From Lepidostoma basale (taxonomy: Eukaryota; Arthropoda; Insecta; Trichoptera; Lepidostomatidae): DNA of 64,000 nt. Location: NCBI GenBank assembly GCA_022606425.2, contig JAHDVF020001018.1, forward strand, positions 744,001-808,000. The letters are read 5' to 3'. The notes under the pieces were generated by a model, which worked only from the letters and a program-made list of their open reading frames with translations, was not told the DNA's origin and did no database searches. The translations under genes and the position numbers were made by a program. Below, in pieces: positions 10,561 to 21,394 of the stretch (position 1 is its first letter; every line of letters starts with the position of its first letter).

Positions 10561-11439
10561 ACTTAAATAAATTGTATATATTAATTTTATTCAAACGATC
10601 TGTTGTATACAAAAAAATATATATATCATAATGAATTTTTCAATATAAAAAGTATTATATATTCAAGAGTTGAAGGTGTTTAATGCACGACTATTCCATT
10701 AATGTCATATTAAGAATGCGAACTATTCGAGTTGTATATTTTTCTCTTTCTTATCATCTAAAAGTGTTGTATAAATTCTTATTTTTACGATAGTCCTTGA
10801 ACAATAACAAAATATGGCTTTTATTTGAATAAATAGTAAATCATTATTATTATTTGTTCCTGATGAAAGAGTATAAAACCAACAGCAACAATAAACCGAT
10901 AAGGGGGTAAACAATTTTATTCCCTCACTCGACCAAGAAAATACTACGCAGAACTGACTATAAAGAATTTCACAGTATTTTTTTAGAGTAACACGCAACC
11001 ACGGAAAGCAGAAAATCAAAACGATAACATTTTATTATTGAAATTGCTATTTCTTAATGATAAAAAGGTTTCTTGTAAACAAACACGAGAAAGCGATGAA
11101 GATAAATAAAACAGCGTTAACCTAGACGATGTATTTTTAAAGAAAAAATTGGGAATTTGAAAGTTAATTAAATAAATATAATATTAGCAAATCGTGTTAT
11201 AAAATATTGCTTTTAAATATAACTTTCATGCCTAGAACAATTGCTGATCCGCTGATTATTTTGCGATGTCATTTAGAGTTGGTTTCTGGGGCAGTAGGGA
11301 TTGCATGGAGAATATTCCAGGAAGTGTGCCTCTATGAAATATCGTAATGAGCCATGTTGCAATGATACCAGCAATGCTTCCAACTCTCTTGCATCCACGA
11401 GTTGTCTTTTATACCCCACGAACCTTGCGCAATGTGACC

Positions 11440-11718
11440 ACTGAGATAATCATCAGCGTTATAGTAAGTACTGGACAAATGGCGTATTTCCAGCACTATA
11501 AAACTGGATTTAGCTTCAGGCTAAGGAAAGGTGTCCTAAATAGAAAATCCTCGAGGAAGGCGTGGGAAAATCACTCTGGATATTATTACCAGGCAACCCT
11601 TGAATGGGTCAGTATACTCGTACGAGACGTTGAGGGGCTTCTTTTATCTGACTAGGACAGAATTGTCTATTCTCAAGTGACGTCTGGGGGACCGGATAGG
11701 ACACCGGAAGAAGAAGAA
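11440..11718 (+). pseudogene. Non-LTR retrotransposon 3' fragment, family c
   Basis: A GKI-EEGVGK-like block near 11530 and the 3' end 'cgtctgggggaccggatagg' followed by GAAGAAGAAG match the ends of family c copies at 26690 (-) and 45915 (+). Several frameshifts. Confidence 0.6.
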
Positions 11719-11769
11719 TTTAGTTAGATTGATGGTTCATAATTTTGAAGAAATGTTATGAGACATTTT

Positions 11770-12180
11770 TCTGATTCTTAATCTCCCTAGCCATCTCTCC
11801 ACTGTTGTAAGTAGCCAATTTCTTCATTTTTCTCTATCCTATACGACTCTCAACCGTCTTCTTTCTCCAAGTAGAATTACATCGTCAGCCTGTCTATTTT
11901 GGGGTCAACCGATGCCATTTTTCCCTCTCATGGTCTCCAAGTCAAGAATCTGGGTGCCCATCTCTCTGTTCCCTCTCTGGCGATATTTCCTGCTCAATTC
12001 AACTTCAGTTTGGCGACACGGGGCCTTTTTGGTCCCGAAAAATTCAGGAAATGTTGAAGAGCATTTTTGTCTCTGGTCCGATCTCTTCCCCCCTCGACAA
12101 TACTCGCAAGAACTGAATACAAAAATTATCGAAAACCTCATAACATTACACCAAACTCTGACGAAAAATTTACTTTGGAG
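11770..12180 (-). pseudogene. Possible non-LTR retrotransposon C-terminal remnant
   Basis: The minus frame 12192-11905 contains ELSRKYRQRGNREMGTQILD-like sequence resembling the W-AGHIAR...W-T-ILDW region of family R, followed by REKWRNWLLTTVERW-like remains. Similarity is weak and judged by eye only. Confidence 0.35.
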
Positions 12181-12664
12181 TGGTTCTGACAATTAACCGT
12201 TTGAAAAAGTTGGCTATGACTAAAAAAAACAAACATTAATGATAAGAACGGGAGTCTTTTTTCAGGGGAGCGTTTTGTTATTTATTTTAAACGAAGTTGT
12301 ATGTTAAAAAGGTTGGGTATCTATGAGACTAATGTAAGGTAAAACATTGTATGTAAAGCTACGATATACGATAAAAATTGACTTAAAAAAATATTAAAAG
12401 GAACACAAATATATATTTTGGATACTTACTTTGGGGTATTAGTAACGTTGGTGAACGTTAACATTAGAGTATTTAAATACAAGGCTGATTTAAATGGAAG
12501 GTAAAATCGATAAATTTCGAAGAAAATATAGCACGACCACATTTCAAAAATTGTCAGCAATGTTACGAATAAAAATAAATTAATGGAAAAATTAAACAAG
12601 AAAAATACAATATTTCCAAAACACTGAAACAAAACTAATTTTATGTAATTTATGCGAATTAAAA

Positions 12665-12870
12665 CGTTTGTTTTCTAACAGTTTTATTATATTTTATGTG
12701 AATGACATTTTCGTCTGTCTAAGGCTTTTAAATTTTTTATTTGATAATGCCTTAGACAGGCGAAACGTGTCATTTACATATTTTATAATAATACTTCTAG
12801 AAAACAGACGATTTACTTCGGATTTGTTGATTAATTTGGAGTTTCACATCATTATTTTCATCCCTCTAAC
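12665..12870. mobile_element. Type J palindromic element
   Basis: Left arm 12680-12725 (minus, damaged: 'ttttcgtctgtctaaggc') and right arm 12735-12800 are inverted copies with a centre of about 15 bp. The suffix 'ttctagaaaacagacg' at about 12796 is the J signature. Non-coding. Confidence 0.65.
12741..12771 (+). ncRNA. Hammerhead-like motif with U3-A8 pair (type J)
   Basis: Core TTGATAA (12741-12747) plus extra T, stem II GCCT (12749-12752) with AGGC (12758-12761), GAAA (12762-12765), then CGTG-T-C. C3 and G8 of the consensus are both changed, to U3 and A8, which keeps the tertiary 3-8 base pair. Catalysis is doubtful because G8 takes part in the chemistry. Confidence 0.45.
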
Positions 12871-12904
12871 ACAAAGAAAAATTAAATCGTTTTCACCTAG
12901 TTAC

Positions 12905-13150
12905 AGTTGAAAACAATTTTTCTCCGTCACGTGATCCAGGATTCAGGCCAATCTCCATTACATTATGTCGGATAGGCAGAAGGCTCAGGGCTGTCCACGT
13001 TCTTGATAAACGATCGGGTTTCAAAAAGATGAATGAATCAATTTTCCAGCGACTATCGGCTTTCCCCGCACGTAGCGGCCACCGGCCTGGCGGGAGGTCT
13101 GCTGAGGGATACACCCTGTCCTTTCTCCAGGGAGACAGGATCATGGGGTG
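12905..13150. other. GC-rich patch of unknown nature
   Basis: 'gcacgtagcggccaccggcc' at about 13068 and an open minus frame of 83 codons (13144-12893) with no recognisable family. Unlike its surroundings in base composition; may be a fragment of an element I do not know. Confidence 0.3.
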
Positions 13151-13334
13151 ACACGTCTACTCGGTGCCAACTCCCACATTAATATCTCTCTACGTCGATA
13201 TGTTATTCTTATCGCTGTAAAAATACTCTTATGAGGATTGCCTAGGAATCTTTTACTCGCAAATAAATATATTTTCTTTGATATGTTTTTATTGCAACAT
13301 ACACCAGATTTTTTTTAACCAATAATGTGAAACT

Positions 13335-13583
13335 TTATGAAATAGTTAATGTCTAAAAATTTTAATGTCGAAAAGCCAAATTGTGGAAGACCAAGAAAAG
13401 AATTGTATGACCAAATTTATCAAATACTAAAAGACATTCGAAGTCGGAAAAATAAACGAGCGTGCATGTTACGATGTGTGAATGTAGAGGAATCTAGAGA
13501 GATATGTCTAGACAGTGCAGTATGGCGGTCCATATTCTCTGCCTATCCCTCCGGGGGAAATGCGTGATGGTTAGTTACTTAGT
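13335..13583 (+). pseudogene. Family a 3' fragment
   Basis: Frame 13349-13567 reads NVEKPNCGRPRKELYDQIYQILK, RSRKNKRACMLRCVNVEESREIC, WRSIFSAYPSGGNA and stops, which is the true C-terminus of family a. Ends in TTAGTTACTTAGTTAG and runs straight into a Jockey-like fragment. Confidence 0.75.
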
Positions 13584-13980
13584 TAGCTATCCGTGGCTTT
13601 ATCCCACTGCATTCCTATTGGGCATGCTGGGGACCAATAGTTTACAGATAAGAAAGGATGGGTGCACACATACCCATTTCTTCAGACTTATCAGAGGATT
13701 CTTTGAGAATTCCGTCATCTTGGAGGGTATCCATCTTTATGTTTCGAGTGGTTATCTTCGACAGCGTAAGCACAGACTGTTTTATCTCCCAGCATGCAGA
13801 ACTAACCTGCCTCTGGTGATGCCGGTGGGGAGAGCAATCAAACTGCTGAGCATGATCGTTTCGGAGATCGATGTCTTTCAAATTCGTGAAAGTTCGTTAA
13901 GACAAATACTCGACGACTTTTATCTCTTTTTAAATAACGTAGACCCCCAATTTCTAATCTCTCTTTCAAGTTGAAATCGA
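13584..13980 (+). pseudogene. Jockey-like non-LTR C-terminal fragment
   Basis: YPWLYPTAFLLGMLGTNSLQ, THFFRLIRGFFENS, HRLFYLPACRTNLPLV, PVGRAIKLLSMI-SEID-FQI match the C-terminal part of the fuller copy at 28913. The fused frame 13504-13974 is an accident of the junction with the family a tail. 5'-truncated. Confidence 0.75.
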
Positions 13981-14799
13981 CTCGAAAGTTCATGTAGACC
14001 ACTTTGGGAATCTATGTAATAGACTATTTAATTCAAGTATCATTGCATTCAAAACGTTTTTCTTTTTTAATGAATTCTGAGCATTATAATCAAAATAAAA
14101 GATTCTTTATTTTCCTCAACATTTGCAAAAAATGCTTGATTACTCCACGTTTAACCTAATATAACCTTACCTAGATTTATTATTGGATATTTGTCATACA
14201 TATTTTTAAATATTCACATGAAGCACTCACTTTGTGGTTGGACATTTTAAACTTATAGATATAAAATATGATAATATAACATTTCATATTTAACCATGGT
14301 ATTGTTATTATAACTGGTCATCAATTACAATGAACATGCTGTGGATTCAAAGTGTTAAATTATATTATATCTATAAATTTTATATATTTTTGATTTCATT
14401 CTATTGTATAATATGAAATAACTTTATATTTTAATTTTTTATTTCCAATGTTAAACAACTTGTTTAATCTAGTTAAAATAATATTTATTGTATATATTTT
14501 TTTGCGATTTTATTTTTAAAACATTTTAAAAATCTTTCAGTTATTGCTTGAAACGAGGAAACATTTGTTTGTTTTTCCGGATGTAAAATCAATTTTTCAA
14601 CGCTCGTTATTTACACTAAAGAATTCCTCAAAAATATGTTTATTTTCCAATTTTTATTCTATTTATAAACAAATCTTGAAATATGATTTTTTGGTTTAAA
14701 ACACCATTACATTGTCTTTGAAGATACAATCGTGATTGTTTGATTTATCATCAAAAATATCACAAAGGCGGTTATCGTAAATCCGCAAATATAAAAAAT
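13981..14799. other. AT-rich stretch; small piece related to type A/G extension
   Basis: At about 14220-14255 'actcactttgtggttggaca' matches the one-sided extension of A and G elements, so this may be a severely truncated copy. No gene seen. Confidence 0.4.
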
Positions 14800-14975
14800 A
14801 AAAAATCGATCATCATCATCATCGCCATCAGCCTGTATCCGTCCACTCCTGGACGTAGAACTCCTGCACCTGTTTCCGTGTCTGTCGATCCTGGGTAATA
14901 CTCAACTATGTCGTACCGGTGGTCTATTTTATGTCGTCCCTCTATCGCTGTTGGGGATGTTCATAAATCTTTTGA
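14800..14975 (-). pseudogene. Non-LTR retrotransposon tail fragment, family i
   Basis: A (GAT)n tract at about 14809 is followed by 'gtatccgtccactcctggac', which on the minus strand encodes the VQEWTG-type end seen in family R. Only the extreme 3' end remains. Confidence 0.45.
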
Positions 14976-15099
14976 TGTGTTCATGTACAAAACAATTGAT
15001 AATGTATATTTTATGAAAGCTTAAATGTATCATATAAAAAGTGTTTCAGTATACATAATTAGGTTTTTAAATCATCTACATTAATTCTTAAATTTAAAA

Positions 15100-15206
15100 T
15101 GAAATCACCAAATAAGGCAGTACATAATGGAGTTCTAGTGCCAAACCTTAAGTATGCCAATGAAGTTGTGTTTTGGCAAAGGAACGATGGAAGTAATATT
15201 GGATTA
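15100..15206 (+). pseudogene. Family a fragment interrupted by the E1 palindrome
   Basis: 'cataatggagttctagtgcc' (15124) and 'aatgaagttgtgttttggca' match the start of the LYGSEAW region in copies at 28800 and 47640. The fragment stops at the target duplication of E1. Confidence 0.6.
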
Positions 15207-15260
15207 ATAATTAAATAAAACGTTGTTTTTTAACTACTTCCACTTTTGTCTTTATTTAGA

Positions 15261-15301
15261 CAGCGACCGGTTTCGCCAGACTCGCTGGCATCGACAGACT
15301 G
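15261..15301 (-). ncRNA. Hammerhead-like motif (E1 left arm)
   Basis: Same sequence as the right-arm motif at 15981, on the minus strand: stem I CAGT/GCTG, core CTGTCGA plus T, stem II GCCAG/CTGGC, GAAA, CCGG, GUC. Confidence 0.5.
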
Positions 15302-15980
15302 GTAACACTATTGTAAACTTAGTCCTTTATATACATACAGATCAGGGGTGGTAAACATGATTCTATACAAAAATAATCTTCATATATTTATGTGAAAAAA
15401 TTCTGAATTTAACTATTGGTATTACAGGTATTCTTGGAGATTCGTGTTTAATACAATGGGTTTTAATTTTTATTATCTCTTACATATTCATATATAATGT
15501 TTGAAAAAATGGTAATTTTGTTTGAATTATTACTGAATTTAAATATTATATGTTATAGTTCTTGGTCCGTAAGGTTGGCCGCGCCTTATTCGGTTTTCCC
15601 AATCCATATAGCTGCTAGGGTCTGGAATCAATCAAAAACACATTTTGGGCAGTAATCGATTCCAAGAATATTTTTTATTTATTTATTTATTTATATGGGG
15701 TATAGCACCTTACGGACCAAGAACTATAACATATAATATTTAAATTCAGTAATAATTTAAACAAAATTACCATTTTTTCAAACATTATATATGAATATGT
15801 AAGAGATAATAAAAATTAAAACCCATTGTATTAAACACGAACCTCCAAGAATACCTGTAATACCAATAGTTAAATTCAGAAAATTTTTACATAAATATAT
15901 GAAGATTATTTTTGTATAGAATCATGTTTACCACCCCTGATCTGTATGTATATAAAGGACTAAGTTTACAATAGTGTTAC

Positions 15981-16021
15981 CAGTCTGTCGATGCCAGCGA
16001 GTCTGGCGAAACCGGTCGCTG
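15981..16021 (+). ncRNA. Hammerhead-like motif with three stems (E1 right arm)
   Basis: Stem I CAGT (15981-15984) with GCTG (16018-16021, one G.U); core CTGTCGA (15985-15991) plus extra T; stem II GCCAG (15993-15997) with CTGGC (16003-16007); GAAA (16008-16011); CCGG; GUC triplet ending 16017. The one core deviation is A6 to U, present in all E copies, which should impair activity in known hammerheads. Confidence 0.5.
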
Positions 16022-16238
16022 TCTAAATAAAGACAAAAGTGGAAGTAGTTCAAAAACAACGTTTTATTTAATTATTATTTAAAATTAACTTCCATCAAGA
16101 GATTTCAGTAAAATCATTTGAATATTGGATTATTTATTGAACATAACTGGTATCATATACTACGAGTATATCAACAAGATATTTTTTACTTGCAAGATAT
16201 AAAACTACACAAATCAATTGACGAAAACATACATTTTC

Positions 16239-16650
16239 TAGAAGCTATATTATATTTTATAGAATAGATATTTTTCGCCTTGAGACAGCTTTTTAAAATG
16301 TCATTAGAAATAACCTTTACCAAGGCGAATCTTAAAATATGATTTTTTGGTATAATCATGTCACTCTAACAAAATACATAGAAAACATACGTTTTAATCA
16401 AAACTACAAGTTAAACATAGAGTTTTATATCATTGTTAAAAAATAATAAAATACTGTATATTTATTAACTGTATTATATTTTATAAAGTTGACATTTTTC
16501 GCTATGCGATAGCTTTTTAAAATGTCATTAGAAATACCAAAGCGAATCATGTCACTCTAACAGAATATGATAAATTTATAGAAAACATACGTTTTAATCA
16601 ATACTACATGATAAATATAGAGTTTTATATAATTATTTAAAAAAAAAATT
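16239..16650 (+). repeat. Direct repeat of a J-related element (two copies)
   Basis: Copies at about 16239-16450 and 16471-16650 share 'gctttttaaaatgtcattag', 'agaaaacatacgttttaatc' and 'atagagttttatat'. Each has a small inverted pair built on 'ttcgcct'/'aggcgaa'. The GAAAC box is lost. Likely two insertions of one family, or a local duplication. Confidence 0.5.
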
Positions 16651-16719
16651 AACCGTTTTAATTTTGAAACAATTACGATACGCATCACAATTTATAAATT
16701 TATTTCTATGAAATTATCG

Positions 16720-16905
16720 CGACAGCTGTTTTGTCAACATAGTTGTTGAGTTATTTGCAACTTGACGATACCGACACAAGTTAGCGAAACAGATGTCGCA
16801 ATAATTTCATAGAAATTAACAAGTAAATTTAAATATGTATTTTAGTGTTCAAAAAATCAACCAGTAAAAAATGTTGAAGTATCATAGTGTATCAGCCAAT
16901 AATGG
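16720..16905. repeat. F-like palindrome, degenerate
   Basis: 'cgcgacagctgttttgtcaa' (left) and 'gcgaaacagatgtcgcaata' (right) are inverted. The sequence 'agtatcatagtgt' near 16880 is the F-type extension in reverse. Both hammerhead cores have decayed. Confidence 0.5.
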
Positions 16906-17359
16906 ATAATCTAACTGTATATTTTTACTTTTGTTTTACATTGCATAGAGCATGAATGATGTCAACACACAATTAAAATTGCATCAAGTAGTCTACGAAT
17001 ACCTTCGCACGATCCGAATACGTTATTGTGTGAGTTAGTGGAAATCCGAGGGCAGATACGTGGCAGGTCAAGGCCGAATACGCCATATCAAATTATGTAA
17101 CTATATTGGAATTGGTTGACCTATCACACCGCAACATCACAGTTGAACTTTGACTTATACCACGTGAAAGCCGCCAAAACAATGTTGGATTGAGCTTTTC
17201 ACGTGAAACATAATAGGGAATATTCGCATTCACGATTGAGTTCATGTAAGACAGTAATAATGATGACGTCACTCTCAGTAATGTGATAATATAAGACATT
17301 TTTAGTTCAAAACATTTATATGATTTGCATGTTGATAACAGCGTTTTTTTTAAAACAAC

Positions 17360-17862
17360 AAATATATAATGTGTGAAACCCTCTTGTATGGAAGTGAAGC
17401 TTGGAGCTGGCAAAAGAAGGATGAAAGCAGGATAAGCGCCGTAGAAATGAGATCACTAAGAAGATTGTGCGGGAAAACGTTGTATGATAGAATACCGAAC
17501 GATGAAATAAGAAAGAAATGTAAGGCAGATGACTGCATCATGGATAAAATTAAAAAAAGATCCCTGAGATGGTTTGGACATATGGAACGAATGAATGAGA
17601 GTAGAATGGTTAAAAAGTTGTACACCAGCAGCGTGAGTGGAAAATGAAGCCGAGGACGACCGAGGAAAACATGGCTTGACCACAATCATCAATTACTAAA
17701 AGGCGGTCACATTCGAAGTCGGAATAATCGACGTGCGTGCATGGTACGATGTATTAATTTAGAGGAAGCCCGAGAGGTATGCCAGGACAGAGCATTGTGG
17801 CGATCCATCCTCTCTGTCTACCCCTCCGGGGAAATTGCGTGATGGTTTGTTAGTTAGTTAGT
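17360..17862 (+). pseudogene. Family a copy, well preserved C-terminal region
   Basis: Frame 17369-17647 reads ETLLYGSEAWSWQKKDESRISAVEMRSLRRLCGK, then IRKKCKADDCIMDKIKKRSLRWFGHMERMNESRMVKKLYTSSVSGK. One TGA at 17645-17647 replaces the R codon of RSRGRPRK, after which the same frame continues (RPRKTWLDH, RSRNNRRACMVRCINLEEAREVCQD, WRSILSVYPSGEIA). The 3' end has TTTGTTAGTTAGTTAG. 5'-truncated without reverse transcriptase domain. Confidence 0.8.
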
Positions 17863-18633
17863 TATAATGTGCTGTGTTAATGATTTTTATAACGACACAA
17901 TATTCGTTTATACGAGTTAGGCAACTACAAAAGCTTTTAAAGTATAAAAAATACCTTTAGTGAAAAACCTGTCCTAGCACGTCAACGGCTGAATATCGTG
18001 CTTCCAAATAATTCAATCTTATCTCATCTGTTGAAGGATCCACCACAGCAGACTGACACTTCAAATACCACCGTGTGCTTCAACTCCCATACAGCCCACG
18101 TTAACTACGGCAATATATTATTTTCTTCCTTCACAAACATAGGTGCTTTACTGTAGAGGATTCTCATTTTCTCAAGGATATTCCGAGACTTCTTTATTAC
18201 ATTATCTTTAATACACTCCTATCAGGATATCAGAAGCAGGAATAATAGGCTCGTGCCAACCTTCACGCCCACGTGATTCATAATAAAACAGTTTATTATC
18301 TTAAATATTCGATCACGTCATACGAGTACATTCAGCTAGGTGATTATTTCTTTAGCTGCGGTCACACCGACGTGTTTCGGTTGGGGACACGCTGGCCGTC
18401 TGTCCGAAAATGACAGAGATTGATTTAACATCGTTGTCAAATTACGAGTATTTTATATGAAAATGTCACTCTATTGATTAAGCTTTTGTATTAACTTTAA
18501 TTTATGGAAATACATGAAAATAAAGGGCGCTACTGATTTGTGATCACAAAGTTAATGACCAAAAATTTATAAATTCAAATTTATTTTCAAATCGAATTAT
18601 TCTTTATTTTACATTGTGTAATGGTTATTTAAG

Positions 18634-18885
18634 AAAATCAAATGATTTTACTGAAATCTCTTGATGGAAGTTCATTTTAAAGAATAATTCATTTTAAAGT
18701 CGATTTTTTTTAACTACTTCCACTTTTGTCTTTATTTCAACAGTGACCGGTTTCGCCAGTCTCGCTGGCATTGACAGACCAGTCTGTGGATGCTAGCGAG
18801 CGTGGCGAAACCGGTCGCTGTCGAAATAAAGACAAAAGTGGAAGTAGTTAAACAACATCGTTTTATTTCATTGTCATTTAATATT
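18634..18885. mobile_element. Type E palindrome, compact copy (E2)
   Basis: The extension 'gaaatctcttgatggaagtt' (18652) and both arms are present, but the centre is deleted: the two motifs abut at 18779-18784. Arms of about 75 bp. Confidence 0.7.
18780..18820 (+). ncRNA. Hammerhead-like motif (E2 right arm)
   Basis: CAGT/GCTG stem I; core CTGTGGA plus T (18784-18791); stem II starts GCTA and closes with TGGC, where T.G replaces the C-G seen in E1 so pairing is kept; GAAA 18807-18810; CCGG; GUC. The partner motif on the minus strand (18741-18779) reads CTGTCAAT, so G8 is lost. Confidence 0.45.
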
Positions 18886-18896
18886 GATTTTATTTA

Positions 18897-19480
18897 GACC
18901 ATAGAACCGGTCAGGATCTTCAAGTATTCAGACATAGACCCGATGGGAGGAGCTAATCTTCGGGAAGAAATACAAGTCCAAGTAAACAAGGCAGCTGCAA
19001 TCTCTTGTGTACTAAAATCCACAATATGGAAAAACAAAGACATGGCCATTAAGAGTAAGATGAGAATATATAAAACATGCGTAAGACCAATAATAACAAA
19101 TGGCGTCGAAGCAAGGGCAAACACAGTAAGGACCAAATAAGTTTTGAAACACTGAGGACAATAGCAGGCAAGATACTGAAAGATCGCGCGAGGAACACCA
19201 GAATAAGAGAGATATGTGAGGTTGAGGATATTATAAGATGGAGCAGATAGAGAAAAAAGGGTTTGCTACGGTCATGTTCAAAGAATGGACACCACCAGAC
19301 TCCCCTATATTGCACTACATAATCAGCCTCATGGGACTCGTCCTCGTGGAAGACCTCCTAAAAGATGAAAGATTAGCGGGAGTCTACCTCACAGGAAGAG
19401 CAACACTCTGGAGAACAGACCACATAGTTCTACAAGAAGTAATATTTGCTATATATAAGCGCAGAATCAAATATGTATAT
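18897..19480 (+). pseudogene. Non-LTR retrotransposon fragment, family d
   Basis: Encodes MGGANLREEIQVQVNKAAAIS, the WKNKDMAIKSKMRIYKTCVRPIITNGVEARANTVRTK region (frame 18943-19140), then frameshifted sequence with REICEVEDIIRWS-like and RRATLWRTDH-like blocks. Lies immediately 3' of E2 and 5' of G. Confidence 0.7.
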
Positions 19481-19549
19481 AAATAAAAATTCAAACCTTA
19501 GTAAATTTTACTCAAAATAAAATAAAGAAATATTCAAAATTTTGTATGA

Positions 19550-19865
19550 AGCATTCACTTTGTGGTAAGACATTTAAATTTTTTTATTGTTTATATTTAA
19601 AATAAAATATAAATAAAGACACTGCACTTTGTTTTTCACCACTATGCGGTTATTTTAATTGCTGACTAGTTTCGCTTGTACCCAAGCTTCCTCAAGGCTT
19701 CGTAATAACTGAGTTAATGAGTTGACAGTTATTACAAAGCCCCGAGGAAGCTTGATAACATCCAAATTAGTCGGTAATTAAAATAACCGCATAGTGGTGA
19801 AAAACAAAGTGCAGAGTTTTTTATTTCTATTTTATTTTAAATATAAATAATAAAACAATAAAATT
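19550..19865. mobile_element. Type G palindromic element
   Basis: Arms around 19590-19690 and 19725-19860 are inverted ('actatgcggttattttaatt' against 'ataaccgcatagtggtg'). The left extension 'gaagcattcactttgtggta' (19550) is the one shared with type A. Non-coding. Confidence 0.65.
19664..19695 (-). ncRNA. Hammerhead-like motif (type G, left arm)
   Basis: Minus strand: TTGAGGA plus A, stem II GCTTG/CAAGC around GGTA, GAAA, self-complementary CTAG, then GUC-like 'tc'. The right-arm core at 19742-19749 is CCGAGGAA, but its stem II is damaged. The same stem II and CTAG recur at 40716 and 52234 with different loops. Confidence 0.45.
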
Positions 19866-20073
19866 TGTTCAATAACTTGGTGGTCACAAATCATTTGTGA
19901 TATTGTCTTTAATAAATTCATTAATTAATTAAAGAAAATATAAAAGCTTTATCAGCAGCGCGTCATTTTCAAATAAAATAATTTGATAACGCTGTCAAAT
20001 CTGTCTCTGTCATTTTCGGATAGACATTAATCGCGTCACCAACCGAAACACTTCGGTGTGACTTGTGCCTTAG

Positions 20074-21015
20074 CGCTATGCTTCGAGTTTGTCGACCGAA
20101 CCCTTCCAAGTGCCGACCTGGGCAACAATTCAATAACGTTTAAGCAAAAAATAGACAACATTCAAAATAAAACCACACCTGTCTGTGTTTAATCGAAAAA
20201 AACGTGAATTGATCTCTTGGAAAATGGAATATCAATTTTCATAAAGAAAATTATATAGCTAAAAAGTTTGCTTTTGTGAGGTAAATTGAGAATGGGTTAC
20301 TTGACCTCTGAGTAATTTGACCTTTTCATACGACATCCACCCACCTTTGTATAGCTTAAATGTTTTTTTTAAATCGATACATACGTTTTATCAAACATCT
20401 GACAATAGCGATTGTTCAATGTTTTTTCAGTCATTAGAAACAGTTTTGAAATAAATTTGTGATTTAGCTTTTTTCTGTCAACAAGTTTGTATTATTGTGT
20501 GATTAACAACGATAAAGCTACGCTGTTATTTAGGAAACACTTCATAAAAAATGCTACATTTTTTATCAGAATATATAAATTAGCATTCGTGTTAGTAATT
20601 GCATTTGAGTTATTATTAGCAAAGAAACATTTTTCACGTTAATCTCAACAAAAATATGTTTTCTAATTCCTGCAACGATTTAGATATTCCAGATACTCAA
20701 AGATTAGAATTTTACAAATGTTTATTTTCCGTTTATTAAAAAATAAAATCCATCAAATCATTATTAAAATGTATTCATAAACTATAAACATTAATATCAC
20801 ACTATTGTACTTTAAAAATACATATTAAAATGCTTGTTTCAATCAAAGAGTTAACTAAATTATATTGTACGCAATACACATTTTTAAAGTTTCAATTCTA
20901 TAGATTGGTTCTTGGGTATTTGTAATCTGGTAGTTTCTAGTTATTTTCGACATTGCAATACACTTACGTGTTTAGATTATTACGATTGATAGAATAATTT
21001 ATTATCTTGGAGATG
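20074..21015. other. Stretch without recognised feature
   Basis: AT-rich, short frames only. Near 21029 a GAAACGTC sequence preceded by 'ggagatgg' resembles a decayed type L motif. Confidence 0.35.
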
Positions 21016-21233
21016 GTGTTTATAACCTTCTTCGAAACGTCGCCGGTGGAAGAATACACACAAGACAGTAATTTATCAAAAATCTCAAAATAAAACTAAA
21101 CTCTTGGCTTAAAATTGATTCGTTCTGATATGTTTTTTCATGTAATGTGTTAAATTCACATGTAACATATAATTGGTGAAGATTTATTGGTATGAAACAA
21201 GACGAGCCGTTTGCGATGGTTACAAATTCGAGA

Positions 21234-21363
21234 TTTAATTGTATCTCAATAGAGACGAAGATGCAAATTAGAAATTGAATATGGTTGATCAAGGTGTTTA
21301 CAGGACTTATGACCTGTCATTGGTTGGGTTAAGTGCACACTTTATGTAATTACAACATTCCCC
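21234..21363 (+). repeat. X repeat copy 4, 5' part only
   Basis: Runs from 'ttgtatctcaatagagacg' to 'gtaattacaacattcccc' and stops; the 3' two thirds are absent. Confidence 0.65.
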
Positions 21364-21394
21364 CAAATTCAAATTCGAGTGCTCTAAAATGAAG

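Larger units (their letters stand above)
15207..16120. mobile_element. Type E palindrome, 914 bp, with 12-bp target duplication
   Basis: Left arm about 15209-15572 and right arm about 15708-16078 are nearly identical inverted copies of about 370 bp around a unique centre (15573-15707, 'ggccgcgccttattcggttt'). aatattggatta at 15195-15206 and 16121-16132 is the target duplication. The right side carries a 40-bp extension ('aacttccatcaagagatttc') also found on other E copies (18634, 25700, 45155). Each arm contains an outward hammerhead-like motif. No open frame, hence non-autonomous. Such a palindrome would fold into a long hairpin if transcribed. Confidence 0.85.
18351..20073. mobile_element. 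Long-inverted-repeat element loaded with later insertions
   Basis: The left arm (about 18361-18575) and right arm (about 19865-20066) are inverted copies: 'gtcacaccgacgtgtttcgg' against the complement of 'aaccgaaacacttcggtgtg', continuing through 'ccgaaaatgacagaga' and 'aagcttttgta', to 'gatttgtgatcac'. Between them lie an E palindrome, a family d LINE fragment and a G palindrome. The original element was probably a foldback of about 430 bp; everything inside came later. No target duplication could be read with confidence. Confidence 0.65.

Noticed and set aside
11912..12196. 94-codon plus frame
   Set aside because: The opposite strand reads better as a LINE remnant, and neither is strong.
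13504..13974. 156-codon frame as a single protein
   Set aside because: It crosses the junction between a family a tail and a Jockey-like fragment; the first 30 residues are family a sequence out of frame plus tail repeats.
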